This document shows, one piece after another, positions 8,356 through 18,187 of a DNA stretch of 63,061 nucleotides. The notes under the pieces were generated by a model. That model had not been told where the DNA came from and did not search any database. It was given only the letters and a program-made list of their open reading frames with translations. The stretch's first letter is position 1, and the number at the start of each line of letters is the position of its first letter. The stretch comes from Blastocatellia bacterium (GTDB lineage: Bacteria; Acidobacteriota; Blastocatellia; RBC074): NCBI GenBank assembly GCA_016789725.1, contig JAEUQN010000014.1, positions 1-63,061 of the forward strand. Reading direction: 5' to 3'. The translations under genes were made by a program, and so were the position numbers.

Positions 8356-10872
8356 ATGAAAGCACGCCTCCTCATTCTACTGGCGGCGCTTCCGTTCGCG
8401 TTCGCCGCGCTGCGTCCCGCACCACATCAAGCGGCTACCAAGCTTGAGCCGTACGAGCAGTTTGTGCAGAAGTATTGCAGCAATTGTCATGAACCGGAGA
8501 AGCTGGATCGAATCAAAGTCCACGACCGCGTGCAGGCCGGAGAGATGCCACCGAAAGAAGCCAAATTGCGCCCTTCTGAACCGGAAAAAACGGCGTTTTT
8601 GCGGGGACTCGCGAGTTGGTTGACGACCGAGGAGAAGGCCAAATATGCGCGTGAAGGACGGGCGACCCAGCGGCGACTGAATGGTTACGAATACGAGAAC
8701 GCGCTGCGCGATTTACTCGCGGCGCCGTGGCTTCAGATTCGCGATCAGTTTCCTGAAGATGGCGAAGCCTACCGCTTCAATAAAGTCGGCGATGCGCTGG
8801 ATGTCTCGCACGTACACTTGGCGCGCTACTTGACGGCGGCGGAATATGCGATCAATGAAGTGATTCAGGCACACGAGAAGCGCACGCCGACCACGACCAA
8901 ACGCTATTATGCCCGCGACCAGCAGACGCTGACGCGCATCTTCACGCAAACCATTTTCAATAGTTCGCCCGACCGCCAGACCTATCCGGTGATTGGCACG
9001 ACGCCACAGCCCGATGTCCGCAATCGTCTCGCGCCGCTCACCGTCGGCGACAGCGATCCGAAAACCCGCGAGTTGGAAGCGGTCGGCTGGGTGTCGAGCA
9101 ACTACGTCACCGGCTTCACCTATCGTTGGGATCAGTTCAAAGCGCCCGTGGCGGGACGCTATCGCATCAAGTTCAGCGCCTATACGCTCTGGGCCGCGCC
9201 CGGCGGAATTCACCGACGATTCACCGACACCAGCGACAAAGTCGGCACACCCGGCAAGCCTCGCATGCAGACGCCCGATTACGACAAGATTTCTCCAGGG
9301 CGTACCGTAGAGCCAATTACGGTTTACACGCGCAACGGCACGAAGAATCGTTGCGTCGGCGGCTTTGACATTACGCCAGAGCCGAATGTGTATGACATCG
9401 GCGAGGTTTGGCTGGTGGCTGGGGAAACGCTCGTGCCCGATGCGAGTCGCTTTTATCGTTCGCGCCCAAATAATTTTGTGAATCCGCTCATGACGAAGGA
9501 CGGCTGTCCGAGTGTCGCGTTTCGCTGGATGGAGGTTGAGGGGCCAATTTACGATGACAAGTCTGACGCAGGGTATGAATTGCTGTTTGGTGGCAAGGCG
9601 GATGTTGAAAGTCATCTGCGCCGCTTCATGGCCAAGGCGTATCGTGGCCCGGTGACAGAGGCGGATGTGCAGCGTTTTGTGAAGCTATACCAGGAGAGAA
9701 AACAGGCAGGGCTCGGCGACCGGGAAGCACTCATCGCGGCGTATACTGCGGTTTTAGCCTCGCCGCGCTTTGTTTTCTTAAATGAGAAACCCGGCAAGCT
9801 GGATGACAACGCGCTGGCCACGCGACTGGCACTCTTTCTCTGGAACTCGACGCCGGATGAAGCCCTGCGTGCGCGCGCGGCGCGCGGCGAACTGAGTCGC
9901 CCAAACGTGCTGCGGGCGGAAACCGAACGATTGCTCAACGATCCGAAGTCGCATCGTTTTACGGAAGCGTTTCTGGATTATTGGCTTGACCTGCGCAAGA
10001 TTGAGGATTCGACGCCTTCCACGACGCTTTACAACGATTACTATCTGGATGATTCGCTGGTGGAAGCTGCGGTGTTGGAATCTCATCTCACCTTTGAAGA
10101 ATTCATCCGACAGAATCTGCCCGTTCGCAATGTCGTGGATACCAACTTTACCTTTGTGAACGAGCGCCTCGCCAATCATTATGGAATCCCGAATGTAAAA
10201 GGAATTGCCATGCGCCGCGTTTCCCTTCCCGCTGATAGTCCGCGCGGCGGCTTCCTGACGCAGGCCAGCGTGCTCAAAGTCACAGCGAATGGCACGACGA
10301 CTTCGCCCGTGCTGCGTGGCAAATGGGTGATGGAGCGCATTCTAGGGTTTGAAATCCCGCCGCCGCCACCCGTGGCCGCCGTTGAACCCGACATTCGCGG
10401 CGCAGTCACGATTCGCCAGCAACTCGACAAGCACCGTGCGAACACCAGTTGTGCAAGTTGCCATACCAAGATTGATCCGGCTGGCTTTGCGCTGGAAAGC
10501 TTTGATGTGATGGGTGGCTGGCGTGACCGCTATCGTGGCGTGGATGAGAGTAAACCGGCGGAGAAAGGCCTTGGCAAAAATGGGCAGCCATTCGCATTTC
10601 ATTACGGGTTGCCGGTGGATTGCGCGGGGAGCCTGCCCGATGGTCGTACCTTCGCTGATATTCGGGAACTCAAGCGATTGTTAGCCGCCGACGAAGCCAC
10701 GCTGGCGCGCAGTTTCGCCAAACAACTCACCATCTATGCTACGGGCGCGCCGATTCGTTTCAGCGACCGCGCAGTGCTTGAAAAAATTCTGGAGCAGGCC
10801 AAACCAAATCATTATGGAATGCGGAGCCTGATTCACGGCGTGATTCAAAGCCCGCTTTTTCGGGAGAAGTGA
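8356..10872 (+). CDS. DUF1592-type planctomycete cytochrome-like protein
   Basis: An 838-residue secreted protein. A signal peptide (about residues 1-20) is followed by a c-type haem motif, CSNCH, in an N-terminal cytochrome-like region. Then come the DUF1587, DUF1592, DUF1595, DUF1588 and DUF1585 blocks usual for this family. A second conserved cysteine/histidine site, CASCH, lies in the DUF1588 part (SCHTKIDPAGFALE). Translation most likely starts at ATG 8356, just after the DUF1552 stop at 8353; a GTG at 8353 is the alternative. With its DUF1552 partner it is assumed to act outside the cytoplasmic membrane, perhaps in redox-linked polymer breakdown. That role is speculative; the family call is firm. 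Confidence 0.9.
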   Translation: MKARLLILLAALPFAFAALRPAPHQAATKLEPYEQFVQKYCSNCHEPEKLDRIKVHDRVQAGEMPPKEAKLRPSEPEKTAFLRGLASWLTTEEKAKYAREGRATQRRLNGYEYENALRDLLAAPWLQIRDQFPEDGEAYRFNKVGDALDVSHVHLARYLTAAEYAINEVIQAHEKRTPTTTKRYYARDQQTLTRIFTQTIFNSSPDRQTYPVIGTTPQPDVRNRLAPLTVGDSDPKTRELEAVGWVSSNYVTGFTYRWDQFKAPVAGRYRIKFSAYTLWAAPGGIHRRFTDTSDKVGTPGKPRMQTPDYDKISPGRTVEPITVYTRNGTKNRCVGGFDITPEPNVYDIGEVWLVAGETLVPDASRFYRSRPNNFVNPLMTKDGCPSVAFRWMEVEGPIYDDKSDAGYELLFGGKADVESHLRRFMAKAYRGPVTEADVQRFVKLYQERKQAGLGDREALIAAYTAVLASPRFVFLNEKPGKLDDNALATRLALFLWNSTPDEALRARAARGELSRPNVLRAETERLLNDPKSHRFTEAFLDYWLDLRKIEDSTPSTTLYNDYYLDDSLVEAAVLESHLTFEEFIRQNLPVRNVVDTNFTFVNERLANHYGIPNVKGIAMRRVSLPADSPRGGFLTQASVLKVTANGTTTSPVLRGKWVMERILGFEIPPPPPVAAVEPDIRGAVTIRQQLDKHRANTSCASCHTKIDPAGFALESFDVMGGWRDRYRGVDESKPAEKGLGKNGQPFAFHYGLPVDCAGSLPDGRTFADIRELKRLLAADEATLARSFAKQLTIYATGAPIRFSDRAVLEKILEQAKPNHYGMRSLIHGVIQSPLFREK

Positions 10873-10894
10873 TCTGTCCATTTGATCTTTCAGC

Positions 10895-11401
10895 TTATTG
10901 TGAAATGGCTTGATCTTCTGTGCTGCCCAGAATCACGGACCAATGACAACCTGATTTCGCGCCTTTTTTACAGACGCGACTCACGCCCATCATCTTGACA
11001 TCCGGGTTCAGCATATTGCGATTGTGAAATGCAGATTCCTTCCAGGTTTGAAATGCAATAGCGGCGGTCTCGGCTCCCACCACAATGTTTTCCTTGATCA
11101 CTTCGGCTTCATAGCCGAACGCCGCCAGACGTTTGCCAGCATCGCGTCCCAAACTATCGGTATGATCCGGATCGTCGGGCTTATTCGTCGCATTGTCTTC
11201 GCTCAGCCATTGCGCCGCGCGGGTCAGCTTGACCGACAGTTTGACGGGCGGCTGCTTGTTGGCTTCTCGATATTTGTGGATCATTTCGACGAGCGCTTTT
11301 TCTTCGGCATTTAGAGGAAACGGCGGCGCGATTTTTTGTGGTTGAGCAGTGACCAGTAAGGTGCTGACAAGTAACAAAATTCCGGTGAAGCGGTGAGGCA
11401 T
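10895..11401 (-). CDS. Secreted CAP (SCP/PR-1) domain protein
   Basis: A 168-residue protein with a signal peptide (cleavage near TAQP) followed by a single CAP domain. Family hallmarks are visible: a first helix (EEKALVEMIHKYRE), the DPDHTDS histidine region, KENIV, and AFQTWKESAFHNRNML. The C-terminal VCKKGAKSGCHWSVILG matches the usual final strand, with two cysteines that may pair. An AAGGAACC site precedes ATG 11401. Bacterial CAP proteins have varied or unknown roles. Transcribed convergently to the DUF1592 gene. Confidence 0.85.
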   Translation of the reverse strand: MPHRFTGILLLVSTLLVTAQPQKIAPPFPLNAEEKALVEMIHKYREANKQPPVKLSVKLTRAAQWLSEDNATNKPDDPDHTDSLGRDAGKRLAAFGYEAEVIKENIVVGAETAAIAFQTWKESAFHNRNMLNPDVKMMGVSRVCKKGAKSGCHWSVILGSTEDQAISQ

Positions 11402-11479
11402 CGTGAGGTTCCTTTCTATGTTCCAAGTGGGTTAGGGCGTAAGAAATTTACCAAACTTTCCACGCTCCATGAAGCAGAA

Positions 11480-13123
11480 TTATTCGCCGATCAATTTGTG
11501 ATAGCGCCCCATCCAATATGGCAATAGAAAATATGCACCATCGTCTTCGCTGCGCCCGCCGTTGCCGCCATCCAAATTGTACGGATTGCCATTCCACTTC
11601 GACATCGGCAGTTCATCGTACGGCAACACAATCAAGGCTTGCGGGCGTTTGTGACGATCATTGAACGGGTCAAGCGGCACATCCATGCGATGCGAATTTT
11701 TGACCGTCCAATCAATCTGATCCATCGGGATTTCCTGCAAAGTGCGGACGGATTCATCCTTATCAAACTCCTTCGCTTCGCATCCCACCGCATAAATAAA
11801 ATTCCAGAGCGGATTGCGTTCGGGGCGCTCAATTTGCCAGCTCCGTTCGAGGCTTTGTTGATAGACCTCACGCAACTTGGGATCAGTCTCGTAGCTCAGC
11901 AACGGGTAGTACGACAGAAACGCCAGCTCATCATCCGAGTGGTTGATGTGACCGGGAACCATGATTTTCTGGTTGCGCGTCAGCAGGTGATATTTGTGGT
12001 TTTTGATCAGGTCGTCATACGCCGCTTGATACTTCGCGCGATACTGTGGATTGGTCGTCATGTAAATCGCCACGCGCAAATGTGCCAGGATGTGCAACGC
12101 TCGCAAGCCCATTTCGTCCGGGTCTTCCCAAATCGTATCCGGCCCCCACCAACCCCAGCGCGTGCGTTTGCCGTCCACGTCAATCAATTGGTAGTTATTG
12201 TCCAGAATGTGATTCGTCATTCGATCAATGACGCCACGTAACTTTGGCTTTTCGGCTTCATCGGCGACAAGGTCGAGATAGATCGGGTAGATGAAATAAT
12301 GACCCACGATTTCATCCGAACTGGTGTCGCCTTTCCAACGCCAAACTTTATCAGGCGTGTCGTGCCATTCGCCGTCGCCGGGCTGCACATCTACGCCAAC
12401 CTTGATGAACGAGCGGGCCGGAAAGCCGGGAATGCCTGTGATCTCTTCCATCCGCATCAACGCCTGCATTCCGACGCGCGCATTTTCACGTGCGTCACTT
12501 GCACCCGTGACTTTGTAGCGAAAGCATTCCGCCGCCACATACATCGCCGTCCACAAACCGTCATTGTCGCTCGATACCATTTGATTGGAGGAAAGATCAC
12601 CCGGCACACGCAAATGCGAATCGGCAGTTTGTCCCCAGCGATTGTGACGTTTCTGCACGCGTTCGACGAAAGAGCGCGATTTGTCAACGAGCGTCATGGA
12701 TTTGAATTCAATGCGGCTGAAGCCTTTGGGTGTTTCAACCCAAGTGATTTTCTTACCATTGAGGTCTTCAACAGCAAGGCCAGTCACTTTGTCATCGGGG
12801 AGCCACCTCTTACCTGCAAAAAACATATAGCCAATATCCACTTGATGCGTTCGATAAACTCCATCCATCGTCGCTCCCCAATCAACCAGATCATCATTCA
12901 GTTGAATGGAAGGGTAATAGTTATAAAGATTCTTACTCAACAAAATGTATTTTGAATGACTTCGCTTTCGCTTAATCTTCACCTTCCCCTTCGTTATTCG
13001 CGCAAACTCTTCTGCCGTATGAAACGTGCGTGTCTTTTGTGCATAAGTGCTGGTTGTTTGCGCCGACACACAAACGCTGAGGCAAAGGCTAATGAAAACC
13101 CACACGCGAAATCGTAACGCCAT
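11480..13123 (-). CDS. Secreted alpha/alpha-toroid-like protein, possible glycoside-active
   Basis: A 547-residue protein with a clear signal peptide (hydrophobic residues about 7-21, ending in SAQ). The central part is helical, with motifs seen in six-hairpin glycosidase-like folds (DNDGLWTAMYVAAECFRYKVTG, quoted in part as DNDGLWTAMYVAAECF, and WGWWGPDTIWEDPDEMGLRA in the second half). Aromatic and acidic residues are frequent, as in carbohydrate-binding clefts. ATG 13123 is preceded by AGGAG. No specific family was recognised, so enzymatic activity on glycans is only a suggestion from fold-like features. It appears to be transcribed alone. Confidence 0.65.
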   Translation of the reverse strand: MALRFRVWVFISLCLSVCVSAQTTSTYAQKTRTFHTAEEFARITKGKVKIKRKRSHSKYILLSKNLYNYYPSIQLNDDLVDWGATMDGVYRTHQVDIGYMFFAGKRWLPDDKVTGLAVEDLNGKKITWVETPKGFSRIEFKSMTLVDKSRSFVERVQKRHNRWGQTADSHLRVPGDLSSNQMVSSDNDGLWTAMYVAAECFRYKVTGASDARENARVGMQALMRMEEITGIPGFPARSFIKVGVDVQPGDGEWHDTPDKVWRWKGDTSSDEIVGHYFIYPIYLDLVADEAEKPKLRGVIDRMTNHILDNNYQLIDVDGKRTRWGWWGPDTIWEDPDEMGLRALHILAHLRVAIYMTTNPQYRAKYQAAYDDLIKNHKYHLLTRNQKIMVPGHINHSDDELAFLSYYPLLSYETDPKLREVYQQSLERSWQIERPERNPLWNFIYAVGCEAKEFDKDESVRTLQEIPMDQIDWTVKNSHRMDVPLDPFNDRHKRPQALIVLPYDELPMSKWNGNPYNLDGGNGGRSEDDGAYFLLPYWMGRYHKLIGE

Positions 13124-13324
13124 GCAATTAAACTCCTGATGAAAACTGCGGTAGTCAGGAGCTGGTTTTCAGTTTAAAAGATTCTGTTTGTTTTTCCGCT
13201 GGCATCGAGTAAAGCAAAGCTGAAGATTGTACTCTGAACACCTGCACTTGAAGATCACAGTGCCTAAAAAATGTTCGTGGTGATGAAGGAGGAGGATACG
13301 CCGAATAGGATGAAATCTGCAATC

Positions 13325-13436
13325 CAACGAATCACGGGTTTCACTTGAGCGGCTAAGGTGTAGGCAAAATCGGCTAGACTTGATTAGGTAAGATCGGCTG
13401 AGGCATCCACTCAAGTTCCAACCCGTGATTCGTTTG
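13325..13436. repeat. Imperfect inverted repeat
   Basis: A left arm of 28 nt (13325-13352) and a right arm of 30 nt (13407-13436) are inverted copies with a few mismatches; the core ACGAATCACGGGTT is identical. They enclose about 54 bp. Possibly part of a decayed palindromic or transposable element. Confidence 0.6.
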
Positions 13437-14062
13437 TCTCGAGGTGAGAACGCTTGTTGTTAACGGCAACGCCGGTCAGTCAGCTTTCTGACCAGAATTC
13501 TGAAGAGTCAACTAGACTGACCGGGCGTGTCGTTCGAGGTCCGCTTTGCTCCCCAGAAAAGCGGATCGAAATCGTGCGCCAATCAACAAACGACTGGCGG
13601 GCGACGCAATACAAATTGATATGGAACCGGAGGACAATTGGAAACTTCTTTGTACGTCACAATCCAAAGCCCAGCCATGACATCGAACCAAGTGTCTTCC
13701 ATCGCGGCTTGGCGATTTGGCAGCACGTCACTGAAGATACGGTTGATGACCCAACAATCTTTGAGCGTGCCGCGAATTGTGATGGACTGGCTCGTCATAG
13801 CTTTCTCAATAAAAACGAGTAGCACAGATTTGTGATCGGTGAGGAGTGCCGGTTTTTCGACGCTCCAACTCTGTGCCACTCAACCTCAGACTCAGCCGAT
13901 CAGGGCCAAGTCGCTTTGGCGTGAAGATTCAATCATGAAGTTCCAGGAAATCGCTTCTCAGTCATACATCATCATCGGATAATTTCGGATTGAGTCGCCT
14001 GACTGGTCCTCACTCACATAAGCGAAACCTAACTGCAAAAACTGGAACGCCCTGGAAAAATT

Positions 14063-14091
14063 TTTAGTCACCTTCTCTCTGGTGCTATACT
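14063..14091 (+). promoter_or_regulatory. Candidate promoter for the sigma/kinase operon
   Basis: TATACT at 14086-14091 resembles a -10 box, with a weak TTTAGT 17 bp upstream. A GGAAC at 14044 followed 18 bp later by GTC is an ECF-like alternative. Both are about 140-190 bp before the sigma start. This is weak pattern evidence only. Confidence 0.25.
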
Positions 14092-14231
14092 TTGCGCCGT
14101 TTGTTACAGATCGGCAGAATCGAACAGACTCGGCATGAGCGTTCCGCCATTGGCTGATGCAGTAGATTTGACGGGTTCCCCTCAGCGCAAAAAAAGTAAC
14201 GGTTTGGTTGAGATCGAAAACAGGATTCAGT

Positions 14232-14810
14232 ATGGCTATGAACATTGCTCCTCCTCACGATGTCACACAATTGCTGGTGGCGTGGAGTCACGGCGATCAG
14301 GCGGCGCTTGACCAATTGGTCGAAATTGTCCACGATGAATTGCACCGCAAAGCACATCATTACATGCGACAGGAACGGCCCGATCACAGCTTGCAAACGA
14401 CCGCGCTGGTCAACGAAGTGTATTTGCGACTGGTAGATTCCAAAGCCGTCACCTTCAATGATCGCGCACATTTTTTAGCGGTTTGTGCCAACACCATGCG
14501 ACGCATCCTGGTGGATCACGCGCGCGCCCGACAGCAGCAAAAACGCGGCGGCGAATATCAAAAAGTGGCGCTGGATGAGGCGTTGATGGTTTCCAATCAA
14601 GTGGGCGGCGTTGACCTTGCGGCCCTGGATGAAGCGTTGGAGCGATTGGCGGAATTCGCGCCTCGCAAGGCTCAGGTGGTGGAAATGCGCTATTTCGGTG
14701 GCCTAACCGTAAAAGAAACGGCAGCGGCGCTGAGCGTGAGCGAAGACACGGTTATGGACGATTGGAAGTTTGCAAAGGCGTGGTTGCTGAAAGAACTACG
14801 AAATCAATAA
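14232..14810 (+). CDS. ECF sigma factor, kinase-associated type
   Basis: A 192-residue sigma-70 family protein of the ECF subtype common in acidobacteria and planctomycetes. The N-terminus carries PHDVTQLLVAWSHGDQAALD. Region 2 includes HHYMRQERPDHSLQTTALVNE and ends in AHFLAVCANTMRRILVDHAR; region 4 has MRYFGGLTVKETAAALSVSE and a terminal helix. ATG 14232 is preferred over an upstream TTG. It is followed 91 bp later by a Ser/Thr kinase gene on the same strand. In related ECF groups the sigma factor is controlled by the neighbouring kinase rather than by a classical anti-sigma factor; this may apply here but is inferred. Confidence 0.9.
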   Translation: MAMNIAPPHDVTQLLVAWSHGDQAALDQLVEIVHDELHRKAHHYMRQERPDHSLQTTALVNEVYLRLVDSKAVTFNDRAHFLAVCANTMRRILVDHARARQQQKRGGEYQKVALDEALMVSNQVGGVDLAALDEALERLAEFAPRKAQVVEMRYFGGLTVKETAAALSVSEDTVMDDWKFAKAWLLKELRNQ

Positions 14811-14901
14811 TCGCGCATCATCCGAAACACAAACGATGACAACTGACAAATTAACCGGGCTTTTCCAGTAATGCGGCCCAAAATCCGCTTCATGTCATGC
14901 A

Positions 14902-17697
14902 ATGACAAAACAACACTGGGAACAAATTGAGCAGCTCTGGCAACAGGCTTTGCAGATCGAACCTCGCCACCGCGAAGCCTTCGTCAAAAATCAAACAGAG
15001 AGCGATGAATCGGTGCGGGCCGAAGTCCTGGCAATGCTTCAGCAAGAAGACCATTCCGCTGATTTTCTGGAAACCTCCGCCCTCGAAAATGCCGCCCGCC
15101 AATTGGCCCATGACAAACTCAATGCCCCCACAATAGAACTGCAAGGGCAGCGATTCGGTGCCTACGAGGTCATCTCCGAACTCGGCGCGGGTGGAATGGG
15201 AACCGTCTATTTGGCGCGCGATCTGCATCTTGATCGAACTGTCGCCATCAAGGTCTTACCCGACGGATTCAAGCACGATCCTGACCGCCTGAAACGCTTC
15301 AAGCGCGAAGCCGAGATGCTCGCCAAAGTAAATCACCCGAACGTCGCCACACTCTATGATTATGACCGCGAATCCGGCTATGGCCCGCGCTATCTGGTGA
15401 TGGAATATGTCTCAGGAGAAACGCTGGACGAGCGGCTCAAACGGGGCAAGCTCACTGCGGTCGAAGCCGCTCCGATCTTTCGCCAAATCGCCGAAGCACT
15501 CGCCGCCGCGCATGCCCAGGGAATCATTCACCGCGATCTAAAACCATCCAACATCAAAATCATGCCGAATGGCGTGGTCAAAGTGCTGGACTTCGGGCTG
15601 GCTAAATCAACCGCGAAAGATTTGACGTGGACCGCGGCCAGCACAGGCGCGCGCAATGGCAAGGCCACCACCTTAACGCAGCCGCAGATGATTCTGGGAA
15701 CGCCGGGCTATATGAGTCCAGAACAGGTGCGCGGCGAAAAAGCATTGGATCAACGTACGGATTGGTGGGCCTTCGGTTGCATGTTCTATGAGGCATTGTC
15801 CGGGCGAAACCCATTTCGGTCGCACACGATTGCCGATACGAATGCCGCCATCCTCGAAAAAGAACCGGATTGGAAAACCTTACCGATTGAAACGCCGACC
15901 GCTATCGTAAGGTTAGTTCATCGTTGCCTGCAAAAAGACCCACAGCGAAGAGTTCGCAACGTCAGCGAAGTCTTGCCAGAACTGAAAAATATCCAAGCCC
16001 CAGCCCGCTTGACGATAGTGGCCTATCAACTTCGCCGCGCCGCACCGCAATTGGGCTTGCTCGCCGCAGGACTTGCCATCTTGATTTCACTGTTTGCAAC
16101 CTATCAGTGGCTCAAGCCAAAACCGAAAACGATGTTGGCAATCATTGCCGACCAATCCGCTTCGCCCTGTGATCTCAGCCAAAGCGAGGCCATTGCCAAA
16201 GCCATCAATGACAAGTTACGCAGCGTTCAGGGAGTAGAAATTGTCATCCCTATTTCGTCCGACCGAGGTCAGCCATTTCTGATGATTGACGCTGCACTTA
16301 CGCAGACCGCATTGACCGCCGAGGCAACGACCATCCTCAAAGTTGCCGCAACCAATTGCACGAACAGTAGCTCACCTATCAATTACTCATTAACTCGAAA
16401 AGATGGCTCCTCGCTCAGCAGTGGAACCGCCACCGACCTAAGCCAATTATTGCTGAATGTGGTCAGCACTTTAAATTTGCCAAGTAAGGTGGAAGCCTGG
16501 CAAACGAGCGAAGAGGACCGCCAATATTATCGTGCGGTGGCGTTGTTGGAACATTATGTCAACGAACAATCCGTCAAAGATGCGCTCGATATTTTGCATC
16601 GGTTGGAACAAGCAGATCAGGTTAATCTGGCGCGCAGCAAGGCCGCATTAGGTTGGGGCTATTATCTACAAGACTACCTTTTGCAGGTAATCCCACCGAA
16701 GAATAGTAATCAAACGAATAACCGTGAAAAAGCATTAAGTTACTGCGACCAGGCAACGAATTTACAAAGAAATGATCCGAATGTTCTACTTATGTGTGGT
16801 CGGGTTTCTACTGCATTGGGAAACTTAGATAAAGCCATTACTAATTTTCAGTCCCTCTTACAACAACGAGAAAATGACCCTGAAGCCGTGCTGGAATTAG
16901 CCAAAGCTTACGAGTTCAAGGGAGAGGCCAAAAACGCAGAGACGCAATATTTACGTGCGCTTGCGCTCCGCCCTGGATATTGGGATGTTTATAATCAACT
17001 GAGCGGATTCTACTTTGAGCGGGGTGAATTCCAGAAGGCTGAAGAGTATGCCCAAAGAGTCACTGAACTACTCGACTTAAATCCAGTTGGTTTTAATAAC
17101 TTAGGAATTACATTACTCTACCAGGGTAGATACGATGAAGCGATAACAGCATACTATCGCTCTTTAGATAAAAAACGGCTGCCTTCCACTTATCATAGCT
17201 TAGGAACAACGTACTTATATGCAGGGCAATGTAATAAAGCGGTAGAAGCCTTTCAGCAAGGAAAAACCCTCGACCAAGAAGATGCCGAATTTTGGGGAGC
17301 GGAAGGAGAGGCGTTAAGCTGTATGGGGCAAACCGTTCAAGCAGCAAACGCATACGAACAGGCCATCCGATTAATGAACCAGCAAGATGTTTCCAGAGAT
17401 GCCAGTTCCCTTTCATTACTTGCCGAATGGTATGCCCGAAGGAATAATAAAAAACTGGCTCTTCAAAAAATTGAAGAAGCATTACAATTAGCCCCCCATA
17501 ACTACGATTGTATTGTTAGCGCGATCAAGGTTTATAAATTAACCAATGAACCGGAAAAGCTAATGATTCAATTTGAAAAAGCAGTCAAGAACCGAAAAAG
17601 CTTATTTGAGGTAGAACATGATCCATGTGTTAATGAGATTACTGAACAGGAAACATACCGGAAAATCATCGAACAGCATAAAACCCAACGCGGTTAG
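14902..17697 (+). CDS. Transmembrane Ser/Thr protein kinase with C-terminal TPRs
   Basis: A 931-residue protein. A short N-terminal helical segment is followed by a Hanks-type kinase domain (about residues 86-350): glycine loop GAGGMG, Lys117 (VAIKVL), Glu138, HRDLKPSN with Asp212, DFG Asp230 and the activation segment GTPGYMSPEQ. All catalytic residues are present. One transmembrane helix follows (about 384-404), so the C-terminal part should be outside the membrane. That part has a sensor-like stretch and then many TPRs (about 560-930). The gene lies just after an ECF sigma gene, which suggests that a periplasmic signal read by the TPRs is relayed by phosphorylation. The 3' portion is richer in A+T than the kinase part. 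Confidence 0.92.
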   Translation: MTKQHWEQIEQLWQQALQIEPRHREAFVKNQTESDESVRAEVLAMLQQEDHSADFLETSALENAARQLAHDKLNAPTIELQGQRFGAYEVISELGAGGMGTVYLARDLHLDRTVAIKVLPDGFKHDPDRLKRFKREAEMLAKVNHPNVATLYDYDRESGYGPRYLVMEYVSGETLDERLKRGKLTAVEAAPIFRQIAEALAAAHAQGIIHRDLKPSNIKIMPNGVVKVLDFGLAKSTAKDLTWTAASTGARNGKATTLTQPQMILGTPGYMSPEQVRGEKALDQRTDWWAFGCMFYEALSGRNPFRSHTIADTNAAILEKEPDWKTLPIETPTAIVRLVHRCLQKDPQRRVRNVSEVLPELKNIQAPARLTIVAYQLRRAAPQLGLLAAGLAILISLFATYQWLKPKPKTMLAIIADQSASPCDLSQSEAIAKAINDKLRSVQGVEIVIPISSDRGQPFLMIDAALTQTALTAEATTILKVAATNCTNSSSPINYSLTRKDGSSLSSGTATDLSQLLLNVVSTLNLPSKVEAWQTSEEDRQYYRAVALLEHYVNEQSVKDALDILHRLEQADQVNLARSKAALGWGYYLQDYLLQVIPPKNSNQTNNREKALSYCDQATNLQRNDPNVLLMCGRVSTALGNLDKAITNFQSLLQQRENDPEAVLELAKAYEFKGEAKNAETQYLRALALRPGYWDVYNQLSGFYFERGEFQKAEEYAQRVTELLDLNPVGFNNLGITLLYQGRYDEAITAYYRSLDKKRLPSTYHSLGTTYLYAGQCNKAVEAFQQGKTLDQEDAEFWGAEGEALSCMGQTVQAANAYEQAIRLMNQQDVSRDASSLSLLAEWYARRNNKKLALQKIEEALQLAPHNYDCIVSAIKVYKLTNEPEKLMIQFEKAVKNRKSLFEVEHDPCVNEITEQETYRKIIEQHKTQRG

Positions 17698-17698
17698 C

Positions 17699-18157
17699 GT
17701 GGCCCTGATAGAGGAGGATCGAGGCAGACCCACGGGTTCCAACCGTGAAACAGGCCGCCGCGATCCAACCCATAGAACGACGACGCCAGCGTTAGTTGAG
17801 CAACTCGTCACCATTACTAATGACAATGGCAACATCACGGTCGAGCCAATGGAAAGAGACCTATACGATGGCGAGCAAATAAAGTGGATTTGTCAGGAGT
17901 TGGCTTGGGAAGTTCGCTTCGATCAAGTCGGCAGCACTACACCATTTGAGGGAGACGTATTTGGCCCTGGCCTGATTCCCTTGCCGGTGAAGCCTGAGAG
18001 TAGTCTGGATTTTCCCGTCGAAGAAATTCTCGAAGAGATATCAGGCCCCGTCAGAGATGACGCATCGGAAGGCCTTTACGCCTATTCCATTCAAGTGGGC
18101 GAGTTCGGGCCATTGCAGGCGCGCGTAAAATTCATTCGCGGTCCCAGACCACGCTAA
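17699..18157 (+). CDS. Small protein with cupredoxin-like beta fold, start uncertain
   Basis: An open frame begins one base after the kinase stop (TAG-c-GTG), giving 152 residues from the GTG. Earlier ATGs inside the kinase gene (17618, 17633) and a later ATG at 17849 are alternatives. No good ribosome binding site precedes the GTG, so coupling to the kinase stop is likely. After a basic low-complexity start the sequence becomes beta-rich (VTITNDNGNITVEP, EQIKWICQ, LYAYSIQVG). This reads like small single-domain proteins with a cupredoxin-like fold but without copper ligands. Function unknown; position suggests a role with the kinase. Confidence 0.55.
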   Translation: MALIEEDRGRPTGSNRETGRRDPTHRTTTPALVEQLVTITNDNGNITVEPMERDLYDGEQIKWICQELAWEVRFDQVGSTTPFEGDVFGPGLIPLPVKPESSLDFPVEEILEEISGPVRDDASEGLYAYSIQVGEFGPLQARVKFIRGPRPR

Positions 18158-18187
18158 GCCCGTCCTGCGCTTAAAAAGGGCCTCCCT

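Larger units (their letters stand above)
13124..14231. other. 1.1-kb region without a convincing gene
   Basis: Several short open frames exist on both strands (up to 122 codons), but they overlap each other, match no family I recognise and lack good start signals; one 65-codon frame with a TTG start does have a GGAGG before it. The region carries two sets of inverted repeats (13325-13352 with 13407-13436; 13377-13402 with 13891-13912), which suggests the remnant of a small mobile element. The last 150 bp should contain the promoter of the sigma gene at 14232. Confidence 0.5.

Noticed and set aside
13454..13879. Overlapping frames of 122 codons (plus) and 98 codons (minus)
   Set aside because: They lie on opposite strands over the same DNA, match no known family and lack good starts; more likely decayed or non-coding sequence.
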